A DNA stretch of 64,000 bases from contig NC_092641.1 in NCBI RefSeq assembly GCF_039555335.1, forward strand, positions 30,378,848 through 30,442,847. The letters are read 5' to 3'. Below the pieces are notes generated by a model. It had not been told where the DNA came from. It was given only the letters and a program-made list of their open reading frames with translations, and did no database searches. Made by a program: the position numbers and the translations under genes. Origin of the DNA: Amphiura filiformis (taxonomy: Eukaryota; Echinodermata; Ophiuroidea; Amphilepidida; Amphiuridae). Within the stretch, counting starts at the first letter, position 1. Every line of letters begins with the position of its first letter. Below, in pieces: positions 1 to 12,476 of this stretch.

Positions 1-236
1 AAAACGCGAAAATTTGAGTGATTTTACGATGATGAGCACATGAACACACGAGGTCAAAACACGGTTAGCAGTCGGACGTAAACACGGGAAAATCGGTCCT
101 TTTTATATAGCGCTAATTTTCTCAAAAAGTTGACCTAATTTTGCGTCATTTTCAGAATTGTTATGCAGAATTTTGTTCTGATTAAGATGATATCAAATAG
201 GCCTATATATTTCAAAGTTGGAGGTAACTCGAGGCC

Positions 237-1440
237 CATTCTCCGTTAAAGCGTCCAAGTTTGGTCTCAGGAATGACAAAATGCCAACCACAAAGAATTC
301 ATAAAATTCATTCAGAATCGTAAATTTTAATAGTTTAAGAACACAAAACAATGCATGGGTGATTTTTCAACAATATTTCATTTTTGAGCAATATTACTTG
401 TACGTATTGGGGGTAACGTATCAGTGGTAACGTATCTGTGAAACCCTTTCCCATCTTTGTCTTATTCGTGCAAGTGTAGAAACTGACCGACTTAATACCC
501 ATACTTGATCAGTCATCACCCAATGTACTAAAGTCTGGTATGGTATTTGGCTTAATTTATCACATCGTTTTTTCCGAGGAGAGTAGAATTTAGGTAACGT
601 ATCTGTGAAGGCATGAACGTAACGTCAGGACTTTTTGCCATTAATAGACCTGATTTTTTTACTATGAAACCATTGTGTTTTGTTCCATATATATAATATA
701 ACTATGGAGCCTGCTTGATCCATCACATATGTGACGCGATCAAGCAAAATCAGTCGGAACTCGGAAATATTAAATTTTCAGTTTCTTGTAGGATAGTAAA
801 AAAACATTTATAAATCTGGATTTTGCAGAAAACACCATTGAAATTGAACAGCCGGTTCCAAAGATATGAGCAATTAAAGAGTTTCCAAAACAAGAGGAAA
901 CAAAAGGAAATATTTCCTTTGTATGGCTATATCTCAAAATCAATATTTGCGAGTTCCGACTGATTTTGCTTGATCGCATCACATATGAGAACATTCATCT
1001 AGCCAATTATTTTCACAGATTGTTATCCATTAGAAATATGGTAACGTATCTGTGAACAATATTGGCGACATAGTCTGAAAGACCTGTTGGAAAAATTTAA
1101 TAATCTGTGTTGTGATGATTTATACTTTATAATTAGGGCATGATACCAGCTGATGAAAAGTACCTATAATCCATTATGTGCGCGCATGTTTAGAGAGCAG
1201 GGACACGTTTACACACCTTGGCTGGCGACATGGAGGAAAACAATGGACATGCATAATCAGCTTTATTGTTTTATACTTTCTAGGCATGTTACAACCTCTA
1301 GCCTCACACATTTTAAAAAGCAATTCCTAAGTATAAGTTATATTAATAAAAGTTATTTCTTTCTGAAGTAACAAGTCTGAATACGACTTGAAACTGTGGG
1401 CGACCCATATTTGGCATTTTGAACACTTTAACGGAGAATG
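237..1440. mobile_element. Non-autonomous TIR element with internal 16-bp motif copies (locus 1)
   Basis: The 15-mer CATTCTCCGTTAAAG at 237-251 has its exact reverse complement at 1426-1440, giving a candidate 1.2 kb inverted-repeat element. Inside it GGTAACGTATCTGTGA occurs at 425, 593 and 1040, with a near copy starting at 412, all on the same strand. A smaller palindromic element (737-976) is nested in it. No transposase ORF is visible. Boundaries and TSD are not settled. Confidence 0.5.
737..976. mobile_element. Nested palindromic MITE, ~240 bp
   Basis: About 35 bp starting CGATCAAGCAAAATCAGTCG at 737 is repeated inverted at 940-976. The 11-mer CATCACATATG lies at 721-731 and again at 977-987, flanking the element. 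That resembles a target-site duplication, although five extra bases separate the left copy from the TIR. Confidence 0.6.
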
Positions 1441-3869
1441 TGCCGGAAAGCTATTTTGTGTTATATACCCATGAAGGGGCTTAGTGTGTTGTATTTAAGT
1501 TTGATATTTTTGTTGCCTTTATTGTCAGTGTAATAAAGACAAATTTATTTCAAGACGGCGAAGTAAACTGCATTATTTTCGCGAACTCTCAATTGATCTT
1601 TGTCGAACTAATCCTTCACAACATGATGGAAACTCCTGAGCTTTCCGTCTTTCCTAATCGCTGCCAAGCCACTGTTTATTGGTGGTGTGGGTGTGCGCCC
1701 TTTTGGCTTATACCGACTCCCGGCAGACAGCGCGCGTCATGTCGCATAGCGTGCCACGCCGACCGACACTCTGACGCCGACGTGTTGGTTCCACACCACC
1801 ATATAGAGTTCCTATTCATTTATGTGTTAAAAGGTATGGAGGAATTGGTCGTTTTCTCATTGTTAAACCTCCCTGGTTCATTCAAAACACCATTTTACCT
1901 ATTGTTTATGATATTTTCTACCATAAAACCAACAAATATTGGGTAGGTAAGCGGCTTGATTTTTCGCAGTGACGCGTCGAAAACTACGTACATCCTGTCA
2001 ATCTTACAGCACACTGATTCTATGTAGTGACGTCATCTGGCGAAGAAGAACAAAAAACGTGCCTCAAATTTCAGAATTGTGACAAATGTAATCTCTTTAT
2101 ACTTAGATAATAAGAAAACCATCCACAAAGTACAGCTATCACAAAAAAATAGGCACATCGGCCTTCTTTCTAACTTTTTTTCCCCATTAAATCAACCCTG
2201 GTGTGGTTCTCACAATAAAAACACTGATTTTTTTACCGGCCATTTACCTTGGTGGTGTGATTTGGTGGTGTGGACTCTGTTGCCTAGGTACGATAGGCCA
2301 CCACGTTTCGTTTCTTTTTTTGTTTTGTTTTGTTTTACCGCCGCCACCGAGGGTGTATGAGCCAACAACAAGCCTTGATTGTATCCGTTTGTATGCAATA
2401 CGCATTCGCCGGCCACGTAGACTACCCCGTAGTCCGCTTGCCCATTGTGCATACTCTGGATATTGTATTTAAGCTTAAAACTCTGATTTAATTAATGTGT
2501 GCACAATTGATAGATTTTCACATCTGATCTTTTCAGTCATCCTACTCCCTCTGTTTGTTAGCTTCCCAAGTGGACTACTGACTTTGGATTGTGGTTTTCA
2601 TGCTTAACACGGCTGTGTATGAGCTTCTATGGATGAGATTGTCGGAAAACTAGCCTACTAAAATTGGCCATGATGTAATGCATCTTTAAATGGATCTGGC
2701 TTGTGATTGGTCGCCCAGATCTCGTTATGGTTTAAATCCTCCGGGTACCTGTCATTCCCATTAATAACTACATGGTACACAAGTATGCGGCTTTTGTGTT
2801 GTGTAATTGCATGAACGCGTCAGTGAGTGCATGAGCGCGTCTTGTATTTGCTTGCGGTTAAATTTGATTGATAAACAAGTATGATTGACAGTGTGAGTGT
2901 TAGGGACTTTGCCCGTTCAAAATCCCGTTTAAAATTGAAAGTCCATACTCCATAGTCTATTTTTAATATGGAATTTCGCGATTAATAAACGGGCAGATTC
3001 TAAAATCAGTTCAGTATTGAAGTGCCAATACAATTATGACATTATGATATGTTGCATTCAATAATATAAGCCTACGTACACTTTACTTTTTACTGTCACT
3101 AATATAATTATATAAACTTTTTCATAAAAATTTTATACTAGTATTTTAATGTAATAAATATCAGTATAATTTCGAGTTCAACTAAATGCTTTCATCATGA
3201 TTAACATTAATAACATGCTTTTATTTATCAAAAATCGACTATGGCATAGTCTACCGGCCACGCTGCTCAGCGAACGCTCAGCCTGAAAGTATGAAGCAAG
3301 GTTTGTTACGAACGAACGAACGAACTGAAGACATGCATGAGGTGCTGCTCGCACCTAAAAACATTAGAGAGCTTTAATATCACTATGGACCACAATGGCC
3401 TCATCCCAATGCCATAGTTCAATAACCTCAATTAAACAATCAGAGAGCAAAATTTGACCTCAAGTTCCGGAGTATGAGTTTGTGTACCCACATTTCCAAA
3501 GGTCATTCCATGAATGTGCAACTGTATTGGGGTTAAAGAAATGTGCCCTGATAGATGAGTATGTTGTGGATCCTAGTGTATGGATAATATGGTTGGGTAT
3601 TTATTAGCAATTATAAAGGCGTAATCAAGGGGTGCACTTTAAACACATATCTAAACTTCAATAATGTTTAGGCTACTTCTAACGCTTTCTAAACTCTTAT
3701 GGGTGTTGACATTCAAAGTATAGCGGTAAATACTCATTAATCACTTTCAACACTAAACTAAACATAGACGCCCCTAAACCATTAGGGTACACATCAAATT
3801 ATTTGCACTTTTAATCCCTAGCTGTAATAATTTTTAAACACGTTAGGCGTTTGCCAATTTTGTTATTAT
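1441..3869. other. No gene recognised
   Basis: AT-rich stretch with short open frames but no domain-like translation. It contains an 18-bp word CGGCAGACAGCGCGCGTC at 1721 that recurs at 4769, GT-rich 'ggtggtgtgg' patches near 1680 and 2250, and a short (GAAC)4 run at 3308-3326. Confidence 0.5.
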
Positions 3870-4674
3870 ATGGGCAATTCCAAGCAAAAGTGGACATGAC
3901 CCAAAACATGAAAAATGCTCAGAAATTCAAAACTACAAGTGCTGCAATGGCAAATTTGGTATCAAATGAAAGAGATTATCATACTCTTTAAATTAAGTCG
4001 ACTTGCAGTTACATTATTGCATGTTTATCATGAATTTTCTTTGAAAAACCTGTTTTTAGCCAAATTTGTTACTTTTTTAAGTGAAAAAAGACCTATGTTT
4101 GGGATCTCATTTACACATCTTCATTAAGGTCTTATTTCATGGTTTTTTGTTTTAAATTGCTCAAGGAATATTGAAATTTACATATTCTATGATGTTTTTC
4201 ATGTTTTTTTGTCTTGTTAATGTATTTATTACGTAATTTGTTTCCATCTTTTTGGGCGGACAAACTGTAGCACGAGTTACCGTAGCACGAGTTACCATGT
4301 TTTTTGCAAGCCAAAGTAAAACTATGAAGGACAAATCTTTTTTATGTATATCAAGATCAAGCTTAACATAGTAGTTACTTATCATAATCAATTAGGCTTT
4401 ATAGTGTTTTTTGTTTTAGGACACCATCCAAATTAAAGCGAGTGATTTTTTGGCATGTCACGGCTCGTAGCACGAGTTACCGTTTTTCACAGCTGTCCCA
4501 TACGTATAAAAGTTGATATCTGCATTTAGCAATACTATGAGGATCTAGCCTTGAATGTTGGGTATTAAAATACAAAAAATAAAGATTCCACTCAAATGAG
4601 TTTAAAGGTTGGAGCATAAAGTTTGTCAAAGGACACGATAAAGTGTAGCACGAGTTACCTTGGAATTGCCCTTA
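3870..4674. mobile_element. Non-autonomous TIR element with four copies of a 15-bp motif (locus 2)
   Basis: GGGCAATTCCAAG at about 3871 is inverted at about 4659-4672. TTATA lies beside both ends and is a plausible 5-bp TSD, with one base of slack on the left. GTAGCACGAGTTACC occurs exactly at 4267, 4282, 4467 and 4645; the last abuts the right TIR. The interior is AT-rich and non-coding. Confidence 0.65.
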
Positions 4675-5580
4675 TACTCTACATGTACCTTTTCAGAAAA
4701 AGGTTTCATACTTTGAAACATATTCTCCTACACATCACAAATCCAAAATAAAATCAGCACCGTCTTCCGGCAGACAGCGCGCGTCGTTTAACTTTATATC
4801 ATTAACCCAGTTGTATACTTTCATCGAGTCGTAAAAAACGATAATTCAATTAATGGATTGTCTAAGCAGAGATTTACAGAGATTGCAATTTCATTTAATT
4901 GTAGGCAGCTGTGCGCATTTTATTTTATTTTATGCATTATGCAGTTTGTATTCGTTTTTGCATTCTGATTAACAGTGCTTAAACATAATACAATAACATA
5001 TAGGTAATTAAATATAATGGTATGTCAATTAAATGAATTTACATTAACCCTTCTAAATATCTCAAACCATTTTATTTTGTGATTAACATTTACAGAACTT
5101 TGTTGCAAAAGGACTTTGATCCACTTTTTTGACTTTTTATGCAAAACAGCTTTTTTTAATTGTGCAATTATTACCGTACTTGTTCTATTTGAAATATTTT
5201 GGTTTTGGATACAGTGCTGATGAATAGAAACTAAAAGAATAGGTTTGGTACAATTTTCCAAGTCTTCATATTTGTTTTATTATTTCTTTTATATCGCGCC
5301 TTTTGTGGATATAAGGCCTTTTGCTGCAAAATAAATTTACCTCTTTTCTAGAAACCACCTTTACAATCTAATTTGAGCTTTTTTTGCACTACCTTATATA
5401 AATTGACTAATGCTTACAAAATCAAAAACGAAAAATTAAAATATCTCATTTACTTTTTAATTCTGAATTTTATTAAATTCGTCAAAATGCCATTTTCGGT
5501 CATTTTTTGAGTATATATTATTTCCGAAAACATCAATCTCAATGAGTGACATGCATGCTAAAACGTTCTGTATAACAAGA
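4675..5580. other. No feature recognised
   Basis: AT-rich DNA with no convincing ORF or inverted repeat. The only item noted is the second copy of the CGGCAGACAGCGCGCGTC word near 4769. Confidence 0.5.
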
Positions 5581-5582
5581 AA

Positions 5583-6570
5583 AGGAGTGGTGAAAACAAC
5601 GCACAAACGTCACTTTCTCTTTAATTATACTCCTCCAGATTTCATATTGCCCGACGATAGGTAATTCTGAGCGAACGAGAAGAACTTTTCACTAACGTTA
5701 TGGATTATCTAGACCAGGCTTCCTCAAATTAATTTGTTGAAGCGCCACGTGAAATAAAAGAAAACTCCAAAGCGCCACTCAATGGCTGCGAAGTCGCTGG
5801 GGGAGTCAGGGGGTGTCCCCCTGTGAAGCTATCGATTTTTGACATTTGAGGTGCAAATTACGCCATTTGGTGCAACATTTTGTACTATTTTAGCCTGTCT
5901 TTACAAGGATAGCATGGGAATCGCATTGTTTAATGTTGAAATATAGAATATTGGAGATATTCCTGCAAAGTTTGACCAAGGGTTTGATTTTTTTTAAATC
6001 TAAACGGCGCCGCGAGCCACTCGGGAAGCCACGGCTCGCCACATGTGATGCGCGCGCCGCTATTTGCGGACCCCTGATCTAGACCTTGTTCAATTCGGGC
6101 AAAGAAACAGTGGTGAAGACAACGCTCAAAAGTCACTTTCTCTTTTATTATACTCCTTTCAGATTTAGGATGAGACATATTTTCTAGAAATTCACAGAAA
6201 ATTGCATCAAGATCGGTATTTGTGAGCGAAACAGAAGCACTTTTTACTAACGCTATGGATTATCTAGACCCTGTTCAATTCGGGCATAGAAACGGTGGTG
6301 AAGGCAACGCTCAAAGGTCACTTTCTCTTCAATTATACTCCTCCAGATTTCAGATTTAGGTTGAGACATATTTTCTAGAAATTCACAGAAAATTGCATCA
6401 AGATTGGTATTTGTGAGCGAAACAGAAGCACTTTTTACTAAACGCTTTGGATTATCTACACACTGTTCAATTCGGGCAATAGAAACGGTGGTGAATACAA
6501 CGCTCAAGGTCAATTTCTCTTTAATTATACTCCTCCAGATTTCAGATTTAGGTTTAGACATATTTTCTAT
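5583..6570. repeat. Tandem array, ~185-192 bp unit, four copies, one interrupted
   Basis: The phrase 'tctagacc.tgttcaattcgggc' starts successive units near 6079, 6264 and 6456. A fourth, more diverged unit (5583-5714) lies left of a hAT insertion. Each unit carries a 'gtggtgaa.acaacgctcaaa' segment and a 'tttgtgagcgaaacagaagc' segment. Short open frames across it reflect the periodicity and are not supported as genes. Confidence 0.85.
5715..6076. mobile_element. hAT-type MITE with perfect 8-bp TSD
   Basis: ATCTAGAC occurs immediately left (5707-5714) and right (6077-6084). The ends read CAGGCTTCCTCAAA and, inverted, CAGGGGTCCGCAAA, resembling the CAGGGGTC ends of hAT elements. The 362 bp insert splits a tandem-repeat unit and has no transposase ORF. 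Confidence 0.85.
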
Positions 6571-6589
6571 TTTGCAAGTTATTGCAAAG

Positions 6590-6890
6590 ATTTTTTATGA
6601 TATTTACTTTAGTGTATGTAGCTGTGAGGAAAAGCCGACGATCACTTTAAAATTTTGATCTTTCGTATTGAAGATATAGAATTTTCACCCCAATGACCTA
6701 AAAGATTGAGGTCTTTTCGGGAAAAAATGCGTATGTTCAATTGATCGTCGCACACAGCTACATACACTTTAAGTACATATCATTTAGGTTTATACATTTT
6801 ACTTCGAGGACTGTCCGGGGAGGACTGTTAAATAATTATAAAAAAATAACAAAAATATAGATTTGTAATAATTTGCCATAAAATTAGTAT
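6590..6890. mobile_element. Truncated copy of the TTAA-flanked palindromic MITE family (family P)
   Basis: Two arms around 6612-6690 and 6700-6775 mirror each other: 'agtgtatgtag', then a gccgacgatca segment, then the inverse ending 'ctacatacactttaag'. The same core is complete at 33044, 48049 and 50162. The outer arms are missing here, cut by the array on the left and a mariner end on the right. Confidence 0.75.
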
Positions 6891-6892
6891 TA

Positions 6893-6918
6893 CGAGGGTC
6901 ATTCAAAAAGTTCTACCT
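6893..6918. mobile_element. Solo mariner-type terminal repeat
   Basis: After a TA at 6891-6892 comes CGAGGGTCATTCAAAAAGTT, matching the style of mariner ends. I did not find the opposite end nearby. Confidence 0.55.
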
Positions 6919-7043
6919 CCATGATATGCTATCTTACGTGTCAGGATATTAAAATTGCCCATGATTATACTCTGACATCTTGGCTACAACATAAAAATTG
7001 TTTGATGAAAATGTGATTTTTGGTTGTTTAGATATGTTGATTA

Positions 7044-7753
7044 TAGCGAATACAGATTTGGTACATCGGAAACGATTAAACTGAAGCCAAAAGTTCAGTA
7101 AGCATGATCATATTGTAGCTGTGGATAATCTCCATAAAAATGTTTTTAGTGCGGTTGTCCAACTGCTTACTAGATAAATGAATAAATATTTTGTTCCCAT
7201 TTGAGGTCCCTGACATGCCTTGGGACTGCAAAACAAAATAAAACACGTTTTATATGAGAAGAAAACATCAAAGGGTTGACCAGACACACAATTTGCAAGA
7301 TTTCAACTACCACGTTTAAGGGTAATTCGTAATTACGTCCTTATTTTAAGCAATGGATGCATCTTGACGTGATAATAAGATGAATTTATTGTTATAACCT
7401 TGTGTATACTTACAATACTATACAAAATATGTGCATACGACTTATGTTATTTGAATGTATGACCCAATTAATACAACTAGAACCAACCAGTGTTCGCCCA
7501 ATGGAAGTCAACAACCTGTGGAAAAGGGTCAATGCGAAGGGTATTCTGATTTGCGAAATACATGATAGCAAGTAAAACTGAACAATCTGCAGGCATTCGA
7601 TATTGATTGAATTTGTTGAACTAAAATAAAGTAATTTAATCATTTTCAGAAATAAATCTGCAATTATTTCAACATAGATGTATGCAGCCTTTTTAATCAA
7701 AATTGGACATTCTTTTCAACCCGTTTCCGATGTACCAAATCTGAATTCGCTTT
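7044..7753. repeat. Inverted-repeat pair flanking unassigned AT-rich DNA
   Basis: About 25-30 bp including GATTTGGTACATCGGAAACG (7055-7074) recurs inverted at 7732-7753. This may mark a decayed TIR element. Nothing coding is recognised between the arms. Confidence 0.5.
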
Positions 7754-7784
7754 AACCAAGTTTATAATCTTACCTTGGGATTGC

Positions 7785-7823
7785 AACTAGTTGCAGCTGC
7801 ATATAACTAGTTGCAGCTGCATA
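7785..7823. repeat. Direct 19-bp duplication
   Basis: AACTAGTTGCAGCTGCATA occurs at 7785-7803 and again at 7805-7823, at the edge of an AACGTT-rich stretch. Confidence 0.8.
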
Positions 7824-7824
7824 A

Positions 7825-9360
7825 CCAAATAACGTTCTCTGAACGTTCTGAAAACGTACCGTTGACGTTTTCTAGACGTTTCGATAAAACGTTTTAAAAA
7901 CGTAATTTTGTTGAAGGTTTTTACGTTCTAAAAACGTTATTAACGTCCAAAACGTCCTGAAAACGTTATAGGAATGTAAAAAACGTATTACATATTTTTA
8001 GATTTTTATTGCAGGACGTACTTGTCACCACCAGAAAACGTACAATACGTTTCTACTATGCTTTTAGAACGTTTTAATGACGTATAGAAAACTTTTACTA
8101 AGTAGGCCTACACTTTACAAAAGTACCAACAATATCATACATAATATACAAAACTATAGGTCCGGCTTCGGGAAGAAAAAAACGCGGTCCATGGCAGTTT
8201 TACAGTGACCAAGTGACGAAAACTCCGGACCAAAACTCGGTAGTATAAACACGAGAACCGTGTGTAGTGATACGTCTACCATGATGATGATAGTAATGTT
8301 TCACACCAAAGGTAATACGTATAACCTCAACAGTTCCATGTTCTGTTAGGAATATCCGTATTATCCCGGGAAAAATATACACGATAAGCAGAAACACAAC
8401 ATTGTATGCCAATACCTGTTTGGGATAGGCCTAATTATTATGTTGGTACCTATTAATTCCGCCAATAGGCCTACATGTACCAACAAGACACTCGCATTAC
8501 AAAGACTATAACACACTTTCCATTTTCACAGGGAAGTGGTTAGTCGGTAACACAAATCAAGGAAAAAAACATCACTATATAGGCCTACCTGAAAATGTCA
8601 CTTCTTTGTTCTTGGAAAACTTTGATGCTTTAATATAGAGGAATTATTCCTGGGGCCATGTGTCATCGTGAGCCCGGCATACATAATAGTACAGTTTAAT
8701 ATGATACATACATGTACACGTTGTACACAGTACTGTACTTGCTTTGGTGAATAATCGTTAAGGTCAAGTTCAACAATACGTGGGTGCTATTATAATAGTC
8801 TTGAGGTCAAGACACAAAGTGGAAGTGTACGTATAGGCACGTACACCATTTTCATAGGACCATTTTAAATCTTTGATCGAGGCTAACTTCCCTTTCACTT
8901 TTTGAAATGTTTACGTCCTACGTGTACATCTAGGCCTATAGAACTATTTATGCATGAGTATATAAATACAAAATCCTAATAATTATTTATTGACTCCATA
9001 GGCCTATGCAAAATGCAAATAAACGCGGCATCTTCATGTACACGTTTATGAATAAATTAAAATCAAATTTCACTTGTAGAAGTTAGAATTCTTCTTTTAG
9101 GCCTACATTCTATTGTACAGTTCCAATATTCTATCGATAAAACTTCCGAAATGTTTAACAGACGTCAGCACAATATATTTTGAGAAAGTTGCAGGCGAAT
9201 GTTTTATACACGTCGCGAAATAACGATAACAATTTATAACGTTCGTAACACGTCCTGTGAACTTCGTTATAAAACGAAATTAAAGCTTCAACATTATAAC
9301 CAAATCACGACGTTTTAAAGACCTAACCAGAACCTAACAAAAACGTTTTGTGTTTGCTGG
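7825..9360. mobile_element. AACGTT-rich transposon-like stretch
   Basis: AACGT/ACGTT words cluster densely at 7830-8090 and again at 9225-9360, where the sequence ends in 'aacgttttgtgtttgctgg'. That ending resembles the ACCCAGCAAACA-ended element at 24788-25015. ATAACCAAAT occurs at both edges (about 7821 and 9295). No ORF is convincing, and boundaries and family are uncertain. Confidence 0.35.
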
Positions 9361-9544
9361 CTAACTCGATTGCCCCCTATCACAAACCATACTCTATGCA
9401 CAAACAAAGCTGGACCATGCCGTGTTCTAAATAGGCCTATATGAGCTTGGGGATTGAGGGCAGCAAAATATAAAGAAGTTAATGGGGGTGTTTCGTTTTG
9501 CCCCATGGTCCACTTTACCCCGGTCTCCCCTACACATGCAAATT

Positions 9545-9670
9545 TTGAGGAACCTGAGGGACCGTTCACAAACACTTGTTAAGGGGGGCCTGTTGCAAAA
9601 AAAATCGTCGTGAAATTTTTTCGGCCCCCACCCCTTTTCAGACCTCAAAAATTTCAGGATCCCCCTTTTT
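9545..9670. mobile_element. Fragment of a 'gggaccgttcac' G-rich element
   Basis: 'tgagggaccgttcacaaacacttgt' followed by a ggggggcctg tract matches, in the opposite orientation, the end seen at 11858-11935. Only one end is identifiable. Confidence 0.45.
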
Positions 9671-9686
9671 ACATGAAAATTATGGG

Positions 9687-10676
9687 TTAAACCCATATTA
9701 TAACATTTCTGTAAAAATAGATTAGTATTTATTTTCCATAAAATGTTAGCTTTTACTGTCAGTTATGTTAAAATTTTTTAAATTTTGAGTCGAACAAGTG
9801 AGATAAATCATAGAAAATTGGAATTTAGGCCTAGTGCCCATACATGTTAATTGCTCCTGCGGTTGTAATACGGTACGATCCTCGGGGTGTGCCCGGGTGT
9901 GTGTGTATGTGTAGGCCTATCCCGGCACGCAGTGTACTGTGCATAGCCTACATGTTCGACTAATATTTCCATCGTAATAATAAAACGCCGGTACGTTCCA
10001 TCGTTTTATTCAAAATCTCGGATTTTGACACAACTACTAGCACTTCCCTGGGGGGGCTTCAACTTTGGAGGTGACGCGTATGTAGGGCTGTTAAGACCCC
10101 CATTTTCAGCATCGCTGCCAAAGACCCCCGTATTTTTTTACGAACACATGCTCTGTCACCCAAAGACCCCATATTTTTCCATTTGATCTGTCACCCAAAG
10201 ACCCTACAAGTTCAATTTGAACAGCAACACTGATTTTGTTAAAAAAAAAAAAAAAACAATGAAATTTGAAGCCATTTAGAACTAGAAATTCGATTTTCGA
10301 GGTTTTTTGGCACTGTTTCAGCTCTCACCCAAAGATTCCATTTAAAAAAAGGTCATGTTCTCACCCAAATGACCCCATATTTTTTACATTTTGCTCTCAC
10401 CGAATGCCAAAAAGGCATGCTCTCACCCAATGACCCCATATTTTTTACATTTTGCTCTCACCGAATGCCCCTTAGTGCGAGAGTGCCAGCCCTACACCTA
10501 TATCCATTTCATATTGAAGTACCCCCCCGGGACAGCACCTAAAGTCTTGATTTTTGCAGAGTAGGCCTGGGGCCTATCTTTATTGACTATAGCCTTGTGA
10601 GAAGTGTACTCGTGTAAAAACCAGAATTAAAATTTTTTTGAGGGCGTTCTCCTCAGCAAATGTTGTAATATGGCTA
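9687..10676. mobile_element. TTAA-type MITE (CCATATTATAACATTT ends), interrupted by a CCGGGG element
   Basis: The sequence from 'aacccatattataacatttc' to 'cagcaaatgttgtaatatggct' is collinear with the complete copy at 23619-24062. The extra ~490 bp here is a nested insertion at 10045-10531. Comparing the two copies defines both the element and the insertion site. Confidence 0.8.
10045..10531. mobile_element. Nested CCGGGG-ended element
   Basis: Ends read TCCCTGGGGGGG and, inverted, TCCCGGGGGGG. The interior has repeated 'tcacccaaagacccc' and 'ctctcacccaatgaccccat' phrases. The uninterrupted relative near 23930 lacks this block. The TSD is imperfect (ctagcact / acagcacc). Confidence 0.75.
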
Positions 10677-10747
10677 GAGAAAAGCATATAGGCCTAAACT
10701 CAATTTACCCTGGAAAATTTGTGGTCAATTTGTTCAGGCCCTCCCCC

Positions 10748-11845
10748 TTAACGCGGCTGTGTACTCTAGCCATTGTTTCTTTCTCAAAATTGACTTTTTA
10801 TGATATGTTTGTACCTTGTTATGTTTTTTATAAATACAAGGAATGAAAATCCAGATTTGTAAACTCCAACTGCAATATTTTAAGGATTTTATTTCACTAT
10901 TCCACTCGTGTTTGAAATTGAAAAGGAAAGAAAATCTTTGTTGTACCAGCAAGGTCATCGCGTTGCGCGTCGCGCAATTTGTTAACGCACAAATACGTGA
11001 CGCATACGCGACGCTTATCTGCATGCGCGGCGCATCTTATGGAAACGCCACGGAAGCACTGATTTCACAAAAACCTAGTGGTCAAATGGCTCCGTTTTAG
11101 CTGATAAAATGTGGGTTTTTCAAGTTCTTTCCCCGATTTAAATATCAAGTTATGAATGGATTTCGCTCAAACTTCTCAAGGGGCTGTGGATTTACCCGAT
11201 GTTCACGTAATATAAGTTACAAAAACGAAAACTGTCGCATTCTCCTATGAGATTCGATGAAAGTGCAAAATGTGACCACTTTAAACTTCAACGGCCATTA
11301 TTTCAATGTTCATTTTCTCGGTAAAATGACGATTTAGGTACACGATAACTCAATAAATACAGCATCTATAGGTAAGCAAATATGATCATCGTAAAAAGCA
11401 TGATCGACTTAAGAAACGGTTTTCTCATTTTTTTATATTTTGGTCTATTTCCGATTTTGGGCATCATTTTGTGCAAATAGGCGTTTTTGAATTTTAAAAA
11501 GTTCATTTTGATGCCTTATATGGTCAATATCTCAAAAAATAAGGCCAATATCAAAAAAATTAAAAAACTGTTTTTGGAATGGAGCCTCAAGATTGAGCTA
11601 AAAACAAAATAAAATATTTTGGAAAGAGTGTTTTTTGTTATGATGTACCTAACAAATATTGCCAAAAACTCACTTTTTGTGATTTTCTTCAAAATTGTTG
11701 TTTTTACCCCAAATCTGTATTTATATTAAGATTTATTGATGTCTTGCCTTCATAAAAATGTATACTTTTATATGTTTTGCGCGAATAATTACAAAGTTAT
11801 TGCACTTTTACTACATGCATGTCTGAGAGTACACAGCTGCCTTAA
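10748..11845. mobile_element. TTAA-flanked 1.1 kb element (CGCGGCTGTGTACTCT ends)
   Basis: TTAA at 10748-10751 and 11842-11845 flank inverted ends CGCGGCTGTGTACTCT and GAGAGTACACAGCTG. TTAA targets are typical of piggyBac and Kolobok-type transposases. Open frames inside (e.g. around 10843-11100) look like chance. A related end phrase occurs near 2605. Confidence 0.75.
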
Positions 11846-11857
11846 GGGTCAAAACTT

Positions 11858-11935
11858 AAGCCCCCCCCCCCCCTATTTTGCAGTTTTTTGCATCAGGCCC
11901 CCCTATTACAAGTGTTCGGTGAACGGTCCCTGAAT
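11858..11935. mobile_element. End of a 'gggaccgttcaccgaacac' G/C-run element
   Basis: A run of Cs, 'ctattttgcagttttttgcatcaggccccc' in style, then 'aagtgttcggtgaacggtccctg'. This matches the fragment at 9545. Probably one end of an element interrupted by the TTAA element to its left. Confidence 0.45.
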
Positions 11936-12089
11936 TTTAAAACCTTAAATAAAAAATATCATGATGCGAGCGCAACGAGCAGGATATTTTGCATATTTTA
12001 AAGTGTTCCTAACGTTTTCCTACAACTTTTTAAGGCGTACATGCTAGGCCTAGGACTACCGGTAGGGCCTACGGTAAAATCGAGTGCCC

Positions 12090-12265
12090 CCGGCTGGCCC
12101 CCTTTCGACCTGCCAAAAATTGCTTGACCTCCCCACCTTCGACCTGCCAAAAATGCTTACCCCCCCCACCTTAGGCCTGCCAAAAATCTTTGCCCCCCCT
12201 AAAATTGACCACCCCGGGGTAGGCCTACACATAATTATTGCACCACCCCTAATTTGGTACACTCG
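12090..12265. repeat. C-rich tandem repeat, three ~35-38 bp copies, with an element end
   Basis: 'cgacctgccaaaaat' or 'ggcctgccaaaaat' phrases recur at about 12107, 12140 and 12174, each followed by a CCCC run. The right edge 'cataattattgcaccacccctaa' is the inverse of the GGGGCTGTGCAATAATTATG end seen at 14247, so this is likely the tail of a related element. Confidence 0.6.
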
Positions 12266-12476
12266 AATATACATACCGCCCAGGTCTATGATGACGAGCT
12301 GTTGATAACATTGATATGATTTTTTTTTTCTGTGTGAACTGAGATTTTCTCGGCAATTAAATCACTCTTTTCACGATTCACGAGGTTGAAGATAAATAAA
12401 ATAAGGTCAGAGACACTCAGTAATATAATCTCCTTCAAATAAGCTATTAGGTAAGTTTAAATTATTACTTGAGAGT

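Noticed and set aside
1593..1946. 117-codon plus-strand frame
   Set aside because: No domain, no splice signals judged convincing, composition like surrounding DNA.
6253..6658. Plus and minus frames of 84-102 codons
   Set aside because: They reflect the ~190-bp tandem array and have no recognisable domain.
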